A program made the translations under genes and the position numbers. Below are positions 41,576 through 49,378 of a stretch of 64,000 bases of DNA, piece by piece; position 1 is the stretch's first letter; each line of letters begins with the position of its first letter. The notes under the pieces are model-generated. The model was not told the origin of the DNA and did no database searches. It saw only the letters and a program-made list of their open reading frames with translations. Source of the stretch: Acinetobacter rudis (lineage in GTDB: Bacteria; Pseudomonadota; Gammaproteobacteria; Pseudomonadales; Moraxellaceae); contig NZ_BBRX01000020.1 in the NCBI RefSeq assembly GCF_000829675.1, positions 58,070 to 122,069 on the forward strand. The letters are read 5' to 3'.

Positions 41576-42463
41576 TTATTCACTTGGTTTAGCAACATGG
41601 ATCTCTTGCAACCATTTTGTTAAGTCGATTAATTTCGATAAACCTACTTTTTCAGGGTGTATGTCGAGCCAGTAGCCGTAATCACTTTCGACTTGGTGAG
41701 GGTGAAATTGCAGTAATGAACCATTTTTAAGTTCTTTTAAAATCATTCTTTGATCGACTACTGCAAATCCCATTCCTGCTTTTGCGGCAGTAATTACCTG
41801 ATCTAATGTATAAAGCTCAATGCCTGATTGCTTAATGTGTTTGAGATCGATTTGAATATGACTACCTTCTAACCATTTTTCCCAAATGGATAAACGGCCC
41901 CCTTGGTAAGCAATATGAAGAAAATTTTTGGTTTCATCTGCAAGATTTTTTGCTCGCTGTAGCAATTCAGGCGCACACACGGCAATAAAACTTTCTTTGG
42001 TCAGAAGTTGGCTTTCAAAGCGTGATTTTTCTTTGATTCCAAACCTAATTTCAGCATCATAAATAAATTCAGGTTCAGCATGTGAATGTATCGTTAAATG
42101 TAACCTTGGGTTTTTTTGCTGAAAAGAAAGTAATTGAGGGATCAGCCAACGATTCGCATAGGTGGGTGCACAAAGTATATTGAGTTTGGTGTTGATATTA
42201 GAGTGGTTAAAACTCTCAACTGCATTTTCAATAATCTTAAAAGACTCATCTAATTGATGATAAAGCAGAACACCCTTGGGAGTTAACTGAATACTTTGTT
42301 GGTCTCTGAGTAATAAAGGGGCACCGAGTATATCTTCTAATCTTTTTACTTGTTTGCTTATTGCACTGCTGGTCACATTAAGATGTTGTGCTGCTTTATT
42401 AAAACTTAGGTGCTTTCCTACAATATAGAATGCACGTAGCGAATTCAGTGATGGAAAACTCAT
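41576..42463 (-). CDS. LysR-family regulator, GcvA-like subgroup
   Basis: The 295-residue regulator has a LysR winged helix (about 4-63; SLRAFYIVGKHLSFNKAAQH, LNVTSSAISKQVKRLEDILG) and a GcvA-like effector domain (LNILCAPTYANRWLIPQLLS near 94-113, then AEIRFG). Members of this subgroup often control divergent catabolic or resistance genes. It is divergent from the lyase/ALDH/AKR/MFS operon across about 250 nt, making it the likely activator responding to that operon's substrate or an intermediate. AAGGAGGGG lies directly ahead of ATG 42463. Confidence 0.85.
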   Translation of the reverse strand: MSFPSLNSLRAFYIVGKHLSFNKAAQHLNVTSSAISKQVKRLEDILGAPLLLRDQQSIQLTPKGVLLYHQLDESFKIIENAVESFNHSNINTKLNILCAPTYANRWLIPQLLSFQQKNPRLHLTIHSHAEPEFIYDAEIRFGIKEKSRFESQLLTKESFIAVCAPELLQRAKNLADETKNFLHIAYQGGRLSIWEKWLEGSHIQIDLKHIKQSGIELYTLDQVITAAKAGMGFAVVDQRMILKELKNGSLLQFHPHQVESDYGYWLDIHPEKVGLSKLIDLTKWLQEIHVAKPSE

Positions 42464-42712
42464 ATCCCCTCCTTAGGGTAATCACATCCAAATTTTAACC
42501 ACCTTATAGAATAATTTTATTTAGATATCCCAAAGAGTAATGTTATTTGCGCAGATTACCACACAAGTATGCTGTTAGAGATACAAATAGTATGTGATGT
42601 TCATGAGTTGGCTATGCTGAAACTTTGTCCATGACATCAGAATTAAAATCATTTGCTCAAATACCACCGCTATAGCATATATCAGTTTAAGTTTATGTTA
42701 TTGAGTTGGAAA

Positions 42713-44062
42713 ATGAGAAAAGAACAGGATTTACTGGGTTATGTTGAAATAGAAACTGAAGCTGCATATGGAAGTCAAACACAGCGAACTTTAAATACTT
42801 ATCCGACAGCACATGTTAAGACATTAGGAGATTACCCTTTATTTTTACAGTCCTTGTTGCAGTTAAAAAAAGCATGTGCCTTAACAAACTTTAAAAACAA
42901 TGAATTAAGTCCATCTAATGCAGAAGCAATCACTGCAGTGATCGACAACTTGCTCGATGAACTTACTACTTCTGCACAGCATTATTTCCGTATTCATGCT
43001 TACCATGGTGGTGGCGGTGTGGGAATCAATATGAATCTCAATGAGGTAATTGCGAACCTCGCCAATCAATTATATTTTGATCGCCCTTATGGAACGTACT
43101 CTCCGATTCATCCAAATAATCATATCAATCTTAATAATTCTACAAGTGATGTCATCAAAACATCGATTCATATCACTGTGATTAAAATGTGGGAAAAATT
43201 AAAGCAATCTATTCATCATTTAGAACAATCGATTAATGGTTTTATTTTGCAATACGGTACTGAAAAGAAAATATCTAGAACATGCTTGCAAGATGCTGTT
43301 GAGATTAGTTTTGGTCAGATGTTTGAAGGCTATTTATATTCTATTTCTCGTCATTTAAAAGAGCTACAGCATAATGTAAATGAATTACATGGTATTAATC
43401 TAGGTGGAAATATTATCGGTAGACCAGGGGATTGTTCTGCTGAATTTTATGAAAATATTTTGTACCAGTTATCGGGTGTTACTCAAAATACGCAATTATT
43501 TAGAGTAGATAATTTATTTGAAGCATCACAAAATAATGATGTTTTGATTAGGTTTGCAAGTGGTTTAAGTCAGTTTTCATCGACCTTAATTAAAATCGCG
43601 AAAGACTTACGACTCATGTCATCAGGTCCTGAAACTGGTTTTAAAGAATTAATACTTCCTGCTGTTCAGCAGGGATCATCGGCAATGCCAGGTAAAATAA
43701 ATCCCAATATACCAGAATACGTCATTCAAACAGCTTTTCACGTCATTGGACTTTGTCACAGTATTCAAATCACCCAAATGCACGATGAGTTAGATTATTC
43801 ACCTTGGCAAACATTCGTTGCCACTCAGTTATTCGATGCTATGCATTTAATCATGGATGCAATACAAACATTCTCAGAACATTGCATTATTGGTTTGCAA
43901 CCAAATACAGCACAAAATCTTAAAAATCTTGAGTCCATAATCCCCACGATGGTTCAACTTTCTAAACAGCTCGGTTATGCCGAAGCCTCAAATATCTATA
44001 AAAAATATAATGGAAATTTAGATCAGATTAGAGCGTTTATTCGAAGCTCACAAGGGAATTAA
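42713..44062 (+). CDS. Aspartase/fumarase superfamily lyase with altered substrate pocket
   Basis: The 449-residue protein has the aspartase/fumarase fold from LLGYVEIETEAAYGSQTQR (7-25) to the catalytic loop GSSAMPGKINP (321-331), which keeps the base serine, Lys328 and Asn330. Residues that bind the dicarboxylate in aspartase are changed: the Thr of GGAGT is Val103, the Asn of STND is Ser145, and the His/Gln of GRT(H/Q)LQDA is Cys191. It is thus probably neither aspartase nor fumarase, but eliminates an amine or other group from a related acid. I prefer ATG 42713, where the family alignment begins, over a 20-codon extension from TTG 42653. An aldehyde dehydrogenase, aldo-keto reductase and MFS transporter follow. 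Confidence 0.75.
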   Translation: MRKEQDLLGYVEIETEAAYGSQTQRTLNTYPTAHVKTLGDYPLFLQSLLQLKKACALTNFKNNELSPSNAEAITAVIDNLLDELTTSAQHYFRIHAYHGGGGVGINMNLNEVIANLANQLYFDRPYGTYSPIHPNNHINLNNSTSDVIKTSIHITVIKMWEKLKQSIHHLEQSINGFILQYGTEKKISRTCLQDAVEISFGQMFEGYLYSISRHLKELQHNVNELHGINLGGNIIGRPGDCSAEFYENILYQLSGVTQNTQLFRVDNLFEASQNNDVLIRFASGLSQFSSTLIKIAKDLRLMSSGPETGFKELILPAVQQGSSAMPGKINPNIPEYVIQTAFHVIGLCHSIQITQMHDELDYSPWQTFVATQLFDAMHLIMDAIQTFSEHCIIGLQPNTAQNLKNLESIIPTMVQLSKQLGYAEASNIYKKYNGNLDQIRAFIRSSQGN

Positions 44063-44161
44063 TGTTTAGTGACATGGAGTTTTTGTCGTTTGCAAAAATA
44101 ATCCTAAGAATTAATCTGAACTCAGATATTTATTGGAAAATGCGTCTAGGGAGTCGCCGTC

Positions 44162-45667
44162 ATGGCACATAATTTAGAAAAAACTTTGCAGTGGGCAACG
44201 GATTGGTTGGCAATGCCAAAGCTGCAATATATGAACGGAAGTTGGGTGCAAGGCGATAGCGGTGATTCTTGGAAGGTGAATAACCCTGCAAATAATCAGG
44301 TTCTTTGCCAGTTTGAAATGGCAAGTGCCGCTCAGATTGAACAGATGGCAATCCATGCAAATCATCTTCACGAAACTAAGCTCTGGGCCAAAACCTCCCG
44401 CACTGAAAGAGCAAATATTCTCAAAGCGATTGCTCAGTTAATTCGCGATAATCAAGAGAAACTCGCAGTTTTAGAATCATTACCCAATGGCAAGTTGTAT
44501 AGCGAATCCTATGATGGTGATATCCCAACTTGTGCCGATATCTTTGATTATTATGCTGGATGGGTTGATAAGTTTTATGGCGAAAACTGTCCTGTTGAAG
44601 ATGGTTTCTTAAACTTTACCACTAGAGAACCTATTGGTGTTTGTGGATTAATTGCGCCTTGGAACTTCCCTTTATATCAAGCTAGCCTCAAAATCGCTCC
44701 AGCATTGGCTATGGGAAATCCTGTGATTTTAAAACCTTCTGAATATACGCCTTTAACAGCGATATTTTTGATGGAGTTAATTGATGAGCATTTAAATTTG
44801 CCTGAAGGTTTAATTAACCTACTGTTGACCAATGGTATACATGCAAATCAACTCACTTTAAGTGAAAACGTACATAAAGTTTCATTTACTGGAAGTACAG
44901 ATGTAGGTCGTAAAATTATTGCCAATGCTGGGCAATCAAATTTAAAAACGACAACTTTGGAGTTGGGCGGGAAATCTCCCTGTGTCTTCTTTGAAGATAC
45001 ACCCGCCCTCGATGCCTCGATTGATCGAGCTTTTGAGGTGATGTTCTCTTGCAAGGGCGAGAAATGTTCAGAACCAACTCGTTTTATTATTCATGATTCT
45101 ATTTACGATTATGTTGTCGCGCGTTTAGTTGAAAAGGCCAATGCAGTGCAGTGTGGTTCACCTTTCGATCTCAATGCTCAACAAGGTCCGCAGTGTAACG
45201 AAGCTCAATTCAATAAAATCATGCAATACATTGAAATTGGTAAACAAGAAGCTGAGTTAGTTGCTGGTGGTTATCGTGATATTGAAGGGGATAATGCCCA
45301 AGGCTTTTTCATTCGACCAACAATTTTTTCTAAAGTCGATCCTAAAGCTCGCATCGCTCAGGAAGAAATCTTTGGGCCTGTTCTTTGTTGTATTGCCTTT
45401 TCTACAGTTGAAGAAGCAGTTGATATCGCAAATGACACTGCCTATGGATTAGCTGCTGGAATTTATACCTCAAATATATCACTGGCCCATCAAGTCGCAG
45501 AAAAAATTGATGCTGGCATGCTGTTTATCAACCGCTACGGTTGTTATGGATTGAGCAGTCCATTCGGTGGATTTAAACAAAGTGGGTGGGGCAAAGAAAT
45601 GGCAAACCACTCGTTGGCATCTTATACAAAAGTGAAATCCGTTTGGGTTAGCTTTGGCGAATACTAA
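44162..45667 (+). CDS. NAD(P)-dependent aldehyde dehydrogenase (betaine-aldehyde/aminoaldehyde-like)
   Basis: The 501-residue enzyme has a full aldehyde dehydrogenase layout: IAPWNFPLYQASLKIAPALA with the Asn of the oxyanion hole, FTGSTDVGR in the cofactor site, Glu267 in LELGGKSP, catalytic Cys302 in GEKCSEPTR and GPVLCCIAF near the end. The ending FGGFKQSGWGKEMANHSLAS is common in betaine- and aminoaldehyde dehydrogenases. It oxidises an aldehyde to an acid with NAD(P)+ in the cytosol. It is about 100 nt after the lyase gene and 21 nt before the aldo-keto reductase, so it is probably part of one catabolic operon. Substrate unknown. Confidence 0.87.
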   Translation: MAHNLEKTLQWATDWLAMPKLQYMNGSWVQGDSGDSWKVNNPANNQVLCQFEMASAAQIEQMAIHANHLHETKLWAKTSRTERANILKAIAQLIRDNQEKLAVLESLPNGKLYSESYDGDIPTCADIFDYYAGWVDKFYGENCPVEDGFLNFTTREPIGVCGLIAPWNFPLYQASLKIAPALAMGNPVILKPSEYTPLTAIFLMELIDEHLNLPEGLINLLLTNGIHANQLTLSENVHKVSFTGSTDVGRKIIANAGQSNLKTTTLELGGKSPCVFFEDTPALDASIDRAFEVMFSCKGEKCSEPTRFIIHDSIYDYVVARLVEKANAVQCGSPFDLNAQQGPQCNEAQFNKIMQYIEIGKQEAELVAGGYRDIEGDNAQGFFIRPTIFSKVDPKARIAQEEIFGPVLCCIAFSTVEEAVDIANDTAYGLAAGIYTSNISLAHQVAEKIDAGMLFINRYGCYGLSSPFGGFKQSGWGKEMANHSLASYTKVKSVWVSFGEY

Positions 45668-45688
45668 AATTTAAAAGGGATTTTATAC

Positions 45689-46690
45689 ATGCAATATGTT
45701 CAATTAGGCCAATCAGGTCTTAAAGTTTCTCGTCTATGCCTCGGCACGATGAATATGGGTTCGAAGCAATGGAAACCATGGATTTTTGATGAAAAAGAAA
45801 GTGAGCCGATTATTGCGCATGCATTAGATCATGGGGTGAACTTTATTGATTTGGCAGACTTCTATTCACAAGGTGAAGGTGAGCGTGTGGTCTGCAATGT
45901 GCTTAATCGTATTGGCAAGCGTGATGACTTAGTGATTACCACTAAAGTTGGCTATGCCATGAGTGACAATATTAATGACACCGGTCATTCGCGTAAGCAC
46001 ATCATGAAATCAATCGATGCCTCGCTGACCCGTATGAATATGGATTATGTCGATATTTATATGCTGCATTTTTATGATGTTCATACGCCAATTGAAGAAA
46101 CGATGTTAGCGATGCATGACATTGTTAAAGCAGGAAAAGCAAGATATATCGGAGTATCAACCATGTACACTTGGCAGCTTGCAAAAATATTGCAAGTCTG
46201 TGAGCGATATAATCTGGTTAAACCGATTAACATGCAGCTTCAACTCAACTGTGCTTATCGTGAAGAAGAACGAGAAATGATTCCATTTTGTATGGATCAA
46301 GGCTTAGGGATCTCTGTATTTAGTCCTTTAGCACGAGGCTTGTTGGCCAATGATTTCCAATCTACGCGTAATAAGACTGATTTTTTTACAGCTGAAATGT
46401 ACAGCGACAAAACTTCATTAGAGATCGCACATTCGGTATCGAGTATTGCTCAGCTGAGAAATTGTTCTTCAGCTCAAATTGCACAAGCTTGGGTGCTGAA
46501 CAAACCCGAAGTAAGTTCAATGTTGGTCGGTGCAGATACTAAGGAACAGTTTGATAGTGCATTGCAGGCTTTAAATATGCAGCTCAGTAGCGATGAAATT
46601 TTTGAACTGGAACGTAATTATACGCCTTGTGATTTGATTAATGACTATACAGCGGGGAAACGAATTCCTCGTGAAGCTCGATCACGATAG
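45689..46690 (+). CDS. Aldo/keto reductase
   Basis: The 333-residue (alpha/beta)8-barrel reductase has a complete catalytic tetrad: Asp54 and Tyr59 in NFIDLADFYSQGEGE, Lys86 in ITTKVGYA and His127 in YMLHFYD. It also has the NADPH-binding end near SMLVGADTKEQFDSALQALN. It reduces an aldehyde or ketone, or runs in reverse. Lying directly after the aldehyde dehydrogenase, it may form an oxidoreduction branch on the lyase pathway. The overall type is close to YajO/Tas-like reductases. A terminator at 46714-46737 separates it from the MFS gene. Confidence 0.87.
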   Translation: MQYVQLGQSGLKVSRLCLGTMNMGSKQWKPWIFDEKESEPIIAHALDHGVNFIDLADFYSQGEGERVVCNVLNRIGKRDDLVITTKVGYAMSDNINDTGHSRKHIMKSIDASLTRMNMDYVDIYMLHFYDVHTPIEETMLAMHDIVKAGKARYIGVSTMYTWQLAKILQVCERYNLVKPINMQLQLNCAYREEEREMIPFCMDQGLGISVFSPLARGLLANDFQSTRNKTDFFTAEMYSDKTSLEIAHSVSSIAQLRNCSSAQIAQAWVLNKPEVSSMLVGADTKEQFDSALQALNMQLSSDEIFELERNYTPCDLINDYTAGKRIPREARSR

Positions 46691-46713
46691 ATCAGTTGCT
46701 ATAGCATGAGTGA

Positions 46714-46737
46714 GGAGAGTCCTAAACTCTCCTTTTT
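46714..46737 (+). terminator. Intrinsic terminator after the aldo/keto reductase
   Basis: GGAGAGT and ACTCTCC form a 7-bp stem with a 5-nt loop, followed by TTTTT. It may reduce, rather than stop, transcription into the MFS gene. Confidence 0.75.
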
Positions 46738-46782
46738 AATGGAAAAAATAATAAGAATATACAGTATGAAGGGAGTAGGTAG

Positions 46783-48102
46783 ATGAGTAATACCCCAAGA
46801 ATTGTTTTAGATGATGTGCCTTTAAATAAATTTCATATTAAGTTTGCTGGAATCACTTTAGGCGCACATTTTACCGATGGTTATGCCATAGGTATTATTG
46901 GATTTGCACTCACATTATTGGCACCCCAACTTGGTTTAACACCATTTTGGCAAGGGCTGATTGGCAGCTCTGCATTATTGGGCTTGTTCTTTGGAAGTAT
47001 GTTTTTTGGTTGGCTGGCCGATATTATTGGCAGAAAATTAGTCTTTACCATAAGTTTTATCGTAATTACCGTAGCAAGTGCCTTACAGTTATTTGTAGAA
47101 ACTGCACTGAGCTTATTTATCTTACGTATTATTATTGGGATTGGGCTCGGAGGTGATTTTAGCGTGGGGCATGCTCTTTTATCAGAGTATTCTCCTAAAA
47201 AACATCGTGGTGTTTTATTGTCATCGTTTAGTGTTGTTTGGACTGTTGGATATGTCGCAGCAACATTTGTAGGATATTGGCTTTCTAAGATTATGCCAGC
47301 AGATATTGCTTGGAAATGGATGTTAGCTTCATCTGCTATACCGGCAGCGATGATTATGATTGCTCGTATCGGTACACCAGAGTCTGCACGGTGGTTAATG
47401 CTTAAAGGACGTAAAGCTGAAGCAGATCAGATTTTGAAAAAACATTTTGGAGAAAATGTTTATATTGATGATGTACAGAGCACAGAGAAAAAAGCATCGT
47501 TTTTGACACTATTTGGTAAAGAATATATTAAGAGAACGATTTTCAACTGTGTATTCTTTGCTTGTATTGTAATGCCGTATTTTGCAATCTATACATTCTT
47601 ACCGCAAATACTCCAAGCCATGGGATTAAGTCAAAATTCGACAACGGATCTGATGCTGAATGTTTTTCTGATCGTGGGTGCTGTGGTGGGAATCTATTTA
47701 ACCCATAAAGCCACACGTCGAGGATTTTTAATTAGTTCTTTTGCAGTATTGGCGCTCAGTCTGTTGGCTTTAGCGTTGTTTCCAAGTTCGATGGTGGCTA
47801 TTTCAATCTTGGCATTTTCTATATTCACATTGACCCTATCAGCCGTGAGTAATTTAGTAGGGGTCTTTCCCGCTGAAAGTTTTCCAACTGAGATACGCGC
47901 AACGGGGGTGGGTTTAGCCATCGCATTTAGTCGAATTGCATCAGCGATGAGTACTTTCTTATTGCCTGTCGCACTGTTAAATATAGGTACAACCAACACC
48001 TTATTATGTTTGGTGGCGATATTGGTCATAGGTTTAGTCGTTTCAATCCTTTGGGCGCCTGAAACCAAAGACAAAACACTTTCTGAAGCTGGACATGTTT
48101 AA
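46783..48102 (+). CDS. MFS transporter (sugar-porter/AAHS-like)
   Basis: The 439-residue twelve-helix transporter shows the MFS loop GWLADIIGRKLVF, LRIIIGIGLGGDFSVGHALL in helix 4-5 and PAESFPTEIRATGVGLAIAF near the helix 10-11 region, a layout common to organic-acid and sugar porters. Proton symport across the inner membrane is expected. It is the last gene of the lyase/ALDH/AKR series, 92 nt after a small terminator, and probably imports the substrate of that pathway. The substrate itself cannot be read from the sequence. Confidence 0.82.
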   Translation: MSNTPRIVLDDVPLNKFHIKFAGITLGAHFTDGYAIGIIGFALTLLAPQLGLTPFWQGLIGSSALLGLFFGSMFFGWLADIIGRKLVFTISFIVITVASALQLFVETALSLFILRIIIGIGLGGDFSVGHALLSEYSPKKHRGVLLSSFSVVWTVGYVAATFVGYWLSKIMPADIAWKWMLASSAIPAAMIMIARIGTPESARWLMLKGRKAEADQILKKHFGENVYIDDVQSTEKKASFLTLFGKEYIKRTIFNCVFFACIVMPYFAIYTFLPQILQAMGLSQNSTTDLMLNVFLIVGAVVGIYLTHKATRRGFLISSFAVLALSLLALALFPSSMVAISILAFSIFTLTLSAVSNLVGVFPAESFPTEIRATGVGLAIAFSRIASAMSTFLLPVALLNIGTTNTLLCLVAILVIGLVVSILWAPETKDKTLSEAGHV

Positions 48103-48141
48103 GTTATAGCTGCTGTAACAACTGAGCCATGTTTTAATGAT

Positions 48142-48172
48142 AAAGCCTTGATCAAAAGATCAGGGCTTTTTT
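48142..48172 (+). terminator. Intrinsic terminator after the MFS gene
   Basis: AAAGCCTTGATC and GATCAGGGCTTT pair over 12 bp with one wobble, loop AAAA, followed by a T-run. Confidence 0.85.
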
Positions 48173-48300
48173 GTAATGAAAAAGGATCGTGAGTCGAATT
48201 CATTTAGTTTTTAAAAGCCAAATCTTGCCCATAGTCATATCAAGTACCCAACGATATACATAAGGTGCTGCATTAAAAATAACTGGCTTACTCAGCTGTA

Positions 48301-49377
48301 TTACTTCAACCAGACCTCATAATTTAATGTTGAACTAAAAGCACCCGCTTGTGGTTTTTTTAAGAACAGTACGCCAGCTTCAAGGCGTTTGCTCACTATG
48401 TTGTTGCGTTGTATTCCAAAATCAATGGTCTTACCTAACTCGATAGGTGTAGTTTGATTCTCTTCATAGATACGAATCCCAACGTTATTTTTCATATTAC
48501 TTTCAGAAGCAGTCAAGGTTGTATTATCAATCGCTTGATTTGAGGTAAATCGCCCTGCAAAACCTGATGAAGCGCAATCCTTACCTGCAATTTTGACGTC
48601 AAGGGTAAATGGGGTACGTCTTAAGACTTTGTTGATCTCTTGATAAGAATAGTATTTGCCTAAATCAACATTTTGAGTAGTGAACGTTGGAACACAATCT
48701 ACGTAGTTGACTTGAACATTGGATAATTTTTCTTGGAAGTTACCATTACTGTTTCGACCGCCTGCACCATCGAGCTGAAAGGCTGTAAAGCTTTTGCTCG
48801 CGCTAGTGTAATTGCTGCCCGTACCACGCGATTTAATATAAAGAGAATAACTCACATTAATGGTTTTAGGCGTCGCACAGCGATTTGTTGCCAGTAAATT
48901 CTGCTTATTTATTTTTCGACAGTTTTCGATGGCTGTAGATCGATCAGCACTATCTAAAGCAGTTTGGCCTGTGGCGATTTTGGTCGAGTTATTTTCAATC
49001 GGATTTTCTCTGCCATTATATAAAATACCCACGACAAGGTTGGTACCTTTGAAGGCATTACTTAATGTGCTGGCATTATCATCAGGGTACAAATAGGCTT
49101 GTTCAGTTGCGTTGGTTTTATAGTCGTCGTAACAGGTAAATGTAGTGTTGTAAGTGGGTGATTGCCATAACATCGTGCCCGCAGCTTGGTTGGAGTTGGT
49201 GACGCGAATGGTACCAACATTGGTGGTATTTGAAGTATTCTGTGCTTTGTCGATATCAAAATTTGTGCTAGAGAGCCCACCTTGAAGGCAACGTAGCGCC
49301 CAGCTACTTTGTATTCCAACTAGACTTAAAGCCAAGAGTAAACAAGATTGTAGAAGTAAAAACTTTACTGCGGACAT
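48301..49377 (-). CDS. Chaperone-usher pilus tip adhesin
   Basis: The 358-residue secreted protein has a signal peptide (FLLLQSCLLLALSLVGIQSS, cleavage near SWA) and two parts. The N-terminal domain (about 29-215) is rich in Asn/Thr/Ser with several cysteines and is probably the receptor-binding lectin. The C-terminal pilin domain (about 225-358) has paired cysteines in DCVPTF and GKDCAS and ends LNYEVWLK, the beta strand that docks with chaperone and usher. Being the last gene of the operon and two-domain, it is the likely tip adhesin. Its ligand is unknown. It starts 1 nt after the usher stop. Confidence 0.8.
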   Translation of the reverse strand: MSAVKFLLLQSCLLLALSLVGIQSSWALRCLQGGLSSTNFDIDKAQNTSNTTNVGTIRVTNSNQAAGTMLWQSPTYNTTFTCYDDYKTNATEQAYLYPDDNASTLSNAFKGTNLVVGILYNGRENPIENNSTKIATGQTALDSADRSTAIENCRKINKQNLLATNRCATPKTINVSYSLYIKSRGTGSNYTSASKSFTAFQLDGAGGRNSNGNFQEKLSNVQVNYVDCVPTFTTQNVDLGKYYSYQEINKVLRRTPFTLDVKIAGKDCASSGFAGRFTSNQAIDNTTLTASESNMKNNVGIRIYEENQTTPIELGKTIDFGIQRNNIVSKRLEAGVLFLKKPQAGAFSSTLNYEVWLK

Positions 49378-49378
49378 A

